A DNA stretch of 26,425 nucleotides from Oscillospiraceae bacterium (GTDB lineage Bacteria > Bacillota > Clostridia > Oscillospirales > Oscillospiraceae). A program made the position numbers and the translations under genes. The stretch is from the NCBI GenBank assembly GCA_016297855.1, contig JAEDFW010000011.1, positions 1 to 26,425 on the forward strand. The letters are read 5' to 3'. Of this stretch, positions 23,384 to 26,425 are shown piece after piece. Positions within the stretch are counted from its first letter, which is position 1; each line of letters starts with the position of its first letter. The notes under the pieces are model-generated. The model made no database searches. It had not been told where the DNA came from and worked only from the letters and a program-made list of their open reading frames with translations.

Positions 23384-23909
23384 GATTACCCTTGTGCGCG
23401 TTGCGCTCATTCCGTTTTTTATGCTGTTTCTGCTGCTGGCCATTGCAAACCCGGCGCTGGACTACATGCGCTATATCGCCGTAGCGATTTTTGTCATTGC
23501 GTCGGTGAGCGATTTCCTCGACGGCTATATTGCGAGGCATTACAATCAGGTCAGTGACTTCGGTAAGTTTCTAGATCCCTTGGCCGACAAGCTGCTGGTC
23601 ACGGCGGCGCTCATCATCATGGTCGAATGGGGTAGAATGCCCGCCTGGGCGGTCATTATCATCGTTGCGCGTGAGTTTGCTGTGACGGGTCTGCGCCTCG
23701 TCGCCGCCAATGGCGGCCGAGTCATTGCCGCCGGCTGGAGTGGTAAGATCAAAACGTTCAGTACCATGATCGGTCTGATCCTTATGATGCTTGTGACTGG
23801 TGTTGCCGTTCTTGATTGGGTTGTCACAATTCTTGTCGTGCTGGCCACGGTCTATTCCGGAATCGAGTATTTCCAGAAGAACTGGGACTGCCTGCATCTC
23901 AAGGCTTGA
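23367..23909 (+). CDS. pgsA: CDP-diacylglycerol-glycerol-3-phosphate 3-phosphatidyltransferase
   Basis: A 180-residue multi-pass membrane enzyme that makes phosphatidylglycerol phosphate, the first step to phosphatidylglycerol. The CDP-alcohol phosphotransferase motif is complete: D-F-L-D-G-Y-I-A-R followed by G-K-F-L-D-P-L-A-D at the expected spacing. Hydrophobic segments before and after it fit six membrane spans. The ATG at 23367 overlaps the rimO end by 17 bases and has GGAGGAAG upstream; a much longer open frame begins at 23187 but overlaps rimO heavily and adds non-membrane residues. Its TGA stop lies within the -35 box of the next promoter. Confidence 0.95.
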   Translation: MTTASKITLVRVALIPFFMLFLLLAIANPALDYMRYIAVAIFVIASVSDFLDGYIARHYNQVSDFGKFLDPLADKLLVTAALIIMVEWGRMPAWAVIIIVAREFAVTGLRLVAANGGRVIAAGWSGKIKTFSTMIGLILMMLVTGVAVLDWVVTILVVLATVYSGIEYFQKNWDCLHLKA

Positions 23910-23934
23910 CATCTCCGCGCCGAAATGCTATGAT
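23906..23934 (+). promoter_or_regulatory. Strong promoter of the cysE-cysS T-box transcript
   Basis: A perfect TTGACA (23906-23911) and TATGAT (23929-23934) are separated by 17 bases, with a TGC extended -10. The pgsA stop TGA (23907-23909) is inside the -35. Transcription is expected near 23941. Confidence 0.85.
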
Positions 23935-23960
23935 TTTGGCGTGATTTTACAAGTACATAT

Positions 23961-24166
23961 CGCGTTGACCGAAAAGAGTAGTACGGTTTTATTCTGACAG
24001 AGAGTGTCCGCCGCCGGCTGTAAGCGGACTCGGAATCGCCGTATGAACGTGCGTTCGTGAGCGAGGGGAGACCCCGTATGGGCCGCGTCAAGGCCTTGAG
24101 CGAGAAATCAGAGTGGAACCGCGAGTATCTTATACCCGCCTCTTGAGCATTCAGGAGGCGGGTTTT
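23961..24166 (+). promoter_or_regulatory. T-box riboswitch sensing uncharged tRNA-Cys
   Basis: The leader has the parts of a T-box. Stem I opens with a GA-rich kink-turn-like base and the specifier-loop strand GAAAAGAGTAGTA (23971-23983). An AGAG segment (24000-24003) leads to an apical stem closed by GGCTGTAAGC (24016-24025). GAAC (24045-24048) is followed by the likely specifier codon TGC (Cys, 24050-24052). A small stem GGGG/CCCC lies at 24065-24075. The conserved T-box AGAGTGGAACCGCG (24110-24123) contains TGGA, which would pair with the tRNA end UCCA; U at the discriminator position is characteristic of tRNA-Cys. A terminator follows. Uncharged tRNA-Cys should stabilise the antiterminator and switch on cysE and cysS. 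Confidence 0.93.
24135..24166 (+). terminator. Conditional terminator of the T-box riboswitch
   Basis: CCCGCCTC (24135-24142) pairs with GAGGCGGG (24155-24162), extended by TGA/TCA inside the loop and followed by TTTT. It competes with the antiterminator formed by the T-box sequence just upstream. Confidence 0.9.
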
Positions 24167-24197
24167 GTTCGCGACACTTTTGGAAGGAACGAGATCC

Positions 24198-24824
24198 ATG
24201 CATATCTTTGACGATATCCGTGCATATAAACGAAATGATCCTGCCGCAAAAAGTGCAGCGGAAGTTTTGCTGCTGTATAACGGCCTGCACGCGACAATCG
24301 ATTACCGTATTGCGCATTGGCTGCACACACATCATATGCGCTTTCTTGCACGCGCGGTGTCGCAGTGGTCCAAAATGTGGACCGGGATCGAAATCCATCC
24401 GGCTGCGAAGATCGGCCGCCGGCTCGTCATCGACCACGGAACCGGCATTGTCATCGGTGAAACGGCTGAGATCGGCGACGATTGCCTGCTCTATCAGGGC
24501 GTGACGCTTGGCGGTACAGGTAAGGATGTGGGGAAGCGCCATCCCACGCTTGGCAACAACGTCATGGTCGGCGCAGGTGCTAAGGTACTTGGACCGTTTC
24601 GTGTAGGCAACAACGCGCGCATCGCGGCCAATTCGGTTGTTTTGCGTGAAGTGCCGGACAATGCCACTGTAGTCGGCGTGCCTGGCCGCATCGTACGGCT
24701 GTGCGGCGAAAAGCTCGACCATATTCATACGCCAGACCCTGTGATGCTGGAGATTCAGCAGCTCTCAGCTCGTATTGCCACGTTGGAGCAGGCGCTTGCC
24801 GGCATAAAAGCAGAAGAAAACTAG
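24198..24824 (+). CDS. cysE: Serine O-acetyltransferase
   Basis: A 208-residue enzyme that acetylates serine with acetyl-CoA to O-acetylserine, the carbon skeleton for cysteine. A short helical N-terminal domain (IFDDIRAYKRNDPAAKSAAEVLLLYNGLHATIDYRIAHWLH) is followed by left-handed beta-helix hexapeptide repeats, including IHPAAKIGRRLVIDHGTGIVIGETAEIGDDCLLYQGVTLGGTGKD, which holds the conserved Asp-His active-site region. It is the short Gram-positive form. The ATG at 24198 has GGAAGGA upstream and lies outside the terminator, unlike a frame opening at 24165. It is controlled by the cysteine T-box and precedes cysS by 13 bases. Confidence 0.96.
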   Translation: MHIFDDIRAYKRNDPAAKSAAEVLLLYNGLHATIDYRIAHWLHTHHMRFLARAVSQWSKMWTGIEIHPAAKIGRRLVIDHGTGIVIGETAEIGDDCLLYQGVTLGGTGKDVGKRHPTLGNNVMVGAGAKVLGPFRVGNNARIAANSVVLREVPDNATVVGVPGRIVRLCGEKLDHIHTPDPVMLEIQQLSARIATLEQALAGIKAEEN

Positions 24825-24837
24825 AGGAGGACACATC

Positions 24838-26289
24838 ATGTACCTGTATAACTCTGCAACCCATAAAAAAGAAGAATTTATCCCCAATCACCCGGATATC
24901 GTCAAGATGTATACCTGCGGCCCCACCGTCTATCACTTTGCGCACATCGGAAACCTGCGCAGCTATATCATGGAAGATGTGTTGGAAAAGTATCTGCGCT
25001 ATGTGGGCTACAACGTCAAACGCGTCATGAACATTACCGACGTTGGCCATCTGACCTCTGATGCTGACGAGGGCGAGGACAAAATGCTCAAGGGCGCAAA
25101 GCGCGAGCACAAGTCGGTTATGGAAATCGCGCGCTTCTATACCGAAGCGTTCTTCTCCGATTGCCAGAAACTCAATATCAAGCGCCCGGATGTCGTCGAG
25201 CCTGCCACCAACTGCATTGACGAGTATATCAAGATCATCTCAAAGCTTCTGGACACCGGCTATGCCTACGCTGCCGGCGGCAACATCTATTTTGATTCCT
25301 CAAAACTGGAAAAATACTATATCTTCAACGACCATAATGAAGAAGACCTCGCCGTCGGTGTGCGTGAAGGCGTGGAGGAAGATACCAACAAGCGCAACAA
25401 GAATGACTTTGTCCTGTGGTTCACAAAGTCCAAGTTTGAAGATCAGGCGCTCAAATGGGACTCTCCCTGGGGCGTGGGTTATCCCGGCTGGCATATCGAG
25501 TGCTCCGGTATCTCGATGAAGCATCTGGGAGAGGACCTCGATATCCACTGCGGCGGCATCGACAACGCCTTCCCGCACCACACCAACGAAATTGCGCAGT
25601 CCGAGAGCTATCTGGGCCACAAGTGGTGCAACTACTGGATGCACGTTTTGCACCTCAACACCAATTCCGGCAAGATGTCCAAGTCCAAGGGCGAGTTTTT
25701 GACGGTATCGCTGCTGGAGGAGAAGGGCTATGACCCGCTTTGCTACCGCCTGTTCTGCCTGCAGAGCCACTACCGCAAGAGCCTGGTGTTCTCGTGGGAG
25801 AATCTTGACAACGCCGCAGGTACCTTTCAGAAGCTGATCGCAAAGATCGCGGCGCTCAAACCGTCTGATGAACCGATCGACGAAGCTGCTGAGGCCGCGC
25901 TGCGCGAGCGCTTCAATAAGGCGCTTGGCAACGATCTCAATACGTCGCTCGCCGTCACGGCTCTTTATGACGTACTCAAGTATAAGACGAACGATGCGAC
26001 CAAGCTGGCAATGCTGAGCGAGTTCGATCAGGTACTGAGTCTGGATCTTCTCAAAAAGGCTGAAGAGGCGCGAAAGAAGGCCGCTGCCGCGACCACGACC
26101 GGCGGCGCGTACAGCATCGTATCCGAGTCCGGCGAGCAGGATGCGGCCGTGGAGCAGCTTTTGCAGGCGCGCTATGACGCCAAAAAGGCCAAGAATTTTG
26201 CCGAGGCCGACCGCATCCGCGCAGAGCTGTCCGCGCAGGGCGTGGAACTGACCGATTTCCCCGGCGGCGTGAAGTGGAAGAGAGTGTAA
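24838..26289 (+). CDS. cysS: Cysteinyl-tRNA synthetase
   Basis: A 483-residue class I aminoacyl-tRNA synthetase that charges tRNA-Cys. It has the HIGH-type motif HIGN (36-39), the KMSKS loop (279-283), and a zinc site made by Cys27, Cys222 (GWHIECSGIS), His247 and Glu251 that gives cysteine selectivity. The C-terminal part is the anticodon-binding DALR-like domain ending in ADRIRAELSAQGVELTDFPGGVKWKRV. GAGGAGG precedes the ATG. cysE-cysS under a tRNA-Cys T-box is a known Firmicute arrangement that couples supply and use of cysteine. A strong terminator overlaps the stop codon. Confidence 0.98.
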   Translation: MYLYNSATHKKEEFIPNHPDIVKMYTCGPTVYHFAHIGNLRSYIMEDVLEKYLRYVGYNVKRVMNITDVGHLTSDADEGEDKMLKGAKREHKSVMEIARFYTEAFFSDCQKLNIKRPDVVEPATNCIDEYIKIISKLLDTGYAYAAGGNIYFDSSKLEKYYIFNDHNEEDLAVGVREGVEEDTNKRNKNDFVLWFTKSKFEDQALKWDSPWGVGYPGWHIECSGISMKHLGEDLDIHCGGIDNAFPHHTNEIAQSESYLGHKWCNYWMHVLHLNTNSGKMSKSKGEFLTVSLLEEKGYDPLCYRLFCLQSHYRKSLVFSWENLDNAAGTFQKLIAKIAALKPSDEPIDEAAEAALRERFNKALGNDLNTSLAVTALYDVLKYKTNDATKLAMLSEFDQVLSLDLLKKAEEARKKAAAATTTGGAYSIVSESGEQDAAVEQLLQARYDAKKAKNFAEADRIRAELSAQGVELTDFPGGVKWKRV

Positions 26290-26324
26290 AAATGCAGGAG
26301 GCGCGAAGCGCCTCCTGCATTTTT
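26288..26324. terminator. Strong bidirectional terminator after cysS
   Basis: A 17-base perfect stem (26288-26304 with 26308-26324) around a GAA loop ends in TTTTT on each strand. It overlaps the cysS stop codon and lies five bases past the stop of the converging zinc-ribbon gene. Confidence 0.95.
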
Positions 26325-26329
26325 ACACA

Positions 26330-26425
26330 TTAATTGTTGTGTACATCCGCACCGCAGTACGGACAGAATTTCATATCCGGTTCGAGCAGTTCCAGACAAT
26401 TGGGGCAGCGCAGCTCGAGAACAAG
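26330..26425 (-). CDS. C-terminal fragment of a zinc-ribbon protein (5' part outside window)
   Basis: The minus strand is open from the window edge to a TAA at 26330, giving 31 residues. They include two cysteine pairs, CPNC and CPYC, spaced 11 residues apart in a zinc-ribbon arrangement, and end GADVHNN. This is the tail of a larger protein, so its overall family and function cannot be told. It shares the terminator at 26288-26324 with cysS. Confidence 0.75.
   Translation of the reverse strand, partial: LVLELRCPNCLELLEPDMKFCPYCGADVHNN

Noticed and set aside
23187..23909. Extended pgsA start 60 codons upstream of the chosen one
   Set aside because: It would overlap rimO by almost 200 bases, adds a non-membrane extension foreign to the family, and lacks the good ribosome binding site present before 23367.
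24049..24051. GTG (Val) as the T-box specifier codon directly after GAAC
   Set aside because: The T-box TGGA implies a U discriminator, which fits tRNA-Cys and not the A of tRNA-Val, and the genes controlled are cysE and cysS.
1..26425. Search for CRISPR repeats, transposases, phage, toxin-antitoxin or tRNA genes
   Set aside because: No spaced direct repeats, transposase motifs, attachment sites or tRNA folds were seen; the region is ordinary core chromosome.

Overview
The window is a chromosomal housekeeping stretch from a Gram-positive, moderately GC-rich Firmicute, most likely a gut Clostridia of the Oscillospiraceae/Ruminococcaceae type. The evidence is MurT/GatD lipid II amidation, HPr kinase, the murB-rapZ-yvcK-whiA gene order, a zinc-type L28, YqhQ (DUF1385) next to prmC, a tRNA-Cys T-box in front of cysE-cysS, and consensus SigA-like promoters with strong Shine-Dalgarno sites. 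No rRNA, tRNA, CRISPR array, insertion sequence, phage gene or integron was seen. Coding density is very high and no gene-free gap exceeds 300 bases.

Layout. Bases 1-1983 (minus): exonuclease III followed, with an ATGA stop/start overlap, by a secreted SLH-SH3-NlpC/P60 cell-wall hydrolase cut by the window edge. Bases 2092-5036 (plus): murT-gatD, then a GNAT acetyltransferase fused to a pyrophosphatase-like domain whose first codons are broken by an apparent one-base deletion. Bases 5127-5315 (minus): rpmB. Bases 5539-6477 (plus): hprK. Bases 6414-7439 (minus): a membrane-anchored transglutaminase-like protein whose 3' end runs antisense into hprK. Bases 7606-14830 (plus): murB-rapZ-yvcK(glmR)-whiA-dnaE. 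Bases 14931-20227 (plus): a lipoprotein, an OmpR-type response regulator, a sensor kinase, yqhQ and prmC. Bases 20306-23909 (plus): recA-recX-rimO-pgsA, preceded by a likely LexA box. Bases 23906-26324 (plus): a promoter and cysteine T-box riboswitch controlling cysE-cysS, closed by a strong bidirectional terminator. The last 96 bases hold the C-terminal end of a minus-strand zinc-ribbon protein.

How the genes work together. Several modules serve the envelope: MurB makes UDP-MurNAc, MurT/GatD amidates lipid II, YvcK/GlmR and RapZ are linked in other bacteria to amino-sugar precursor flux, NlpC/P60 cuts peptidoglycan, and PgsA starts phosphatidylglycerol synthesis. A second theme is DNA maintenance (ExoIII, DnaE, RecA, RecX). 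A third is translation (L28, PrmC, RimO, CysS). CysE and CysS are placed under direct sensing of uncharged tRNA-Cys.

I did not find a clearly new multi-gene system. The most interesting signals are the frameshifted GNAT-pyrophosphatase fusion, a probably leaderless murT transcript, the transglutaminase/hprK antisense overlap across a hairpin, the SOS-type control that would extend to rimO and pgsA, and the cysteine T-box, whose promoter shares bases with the pgsA stop codon.
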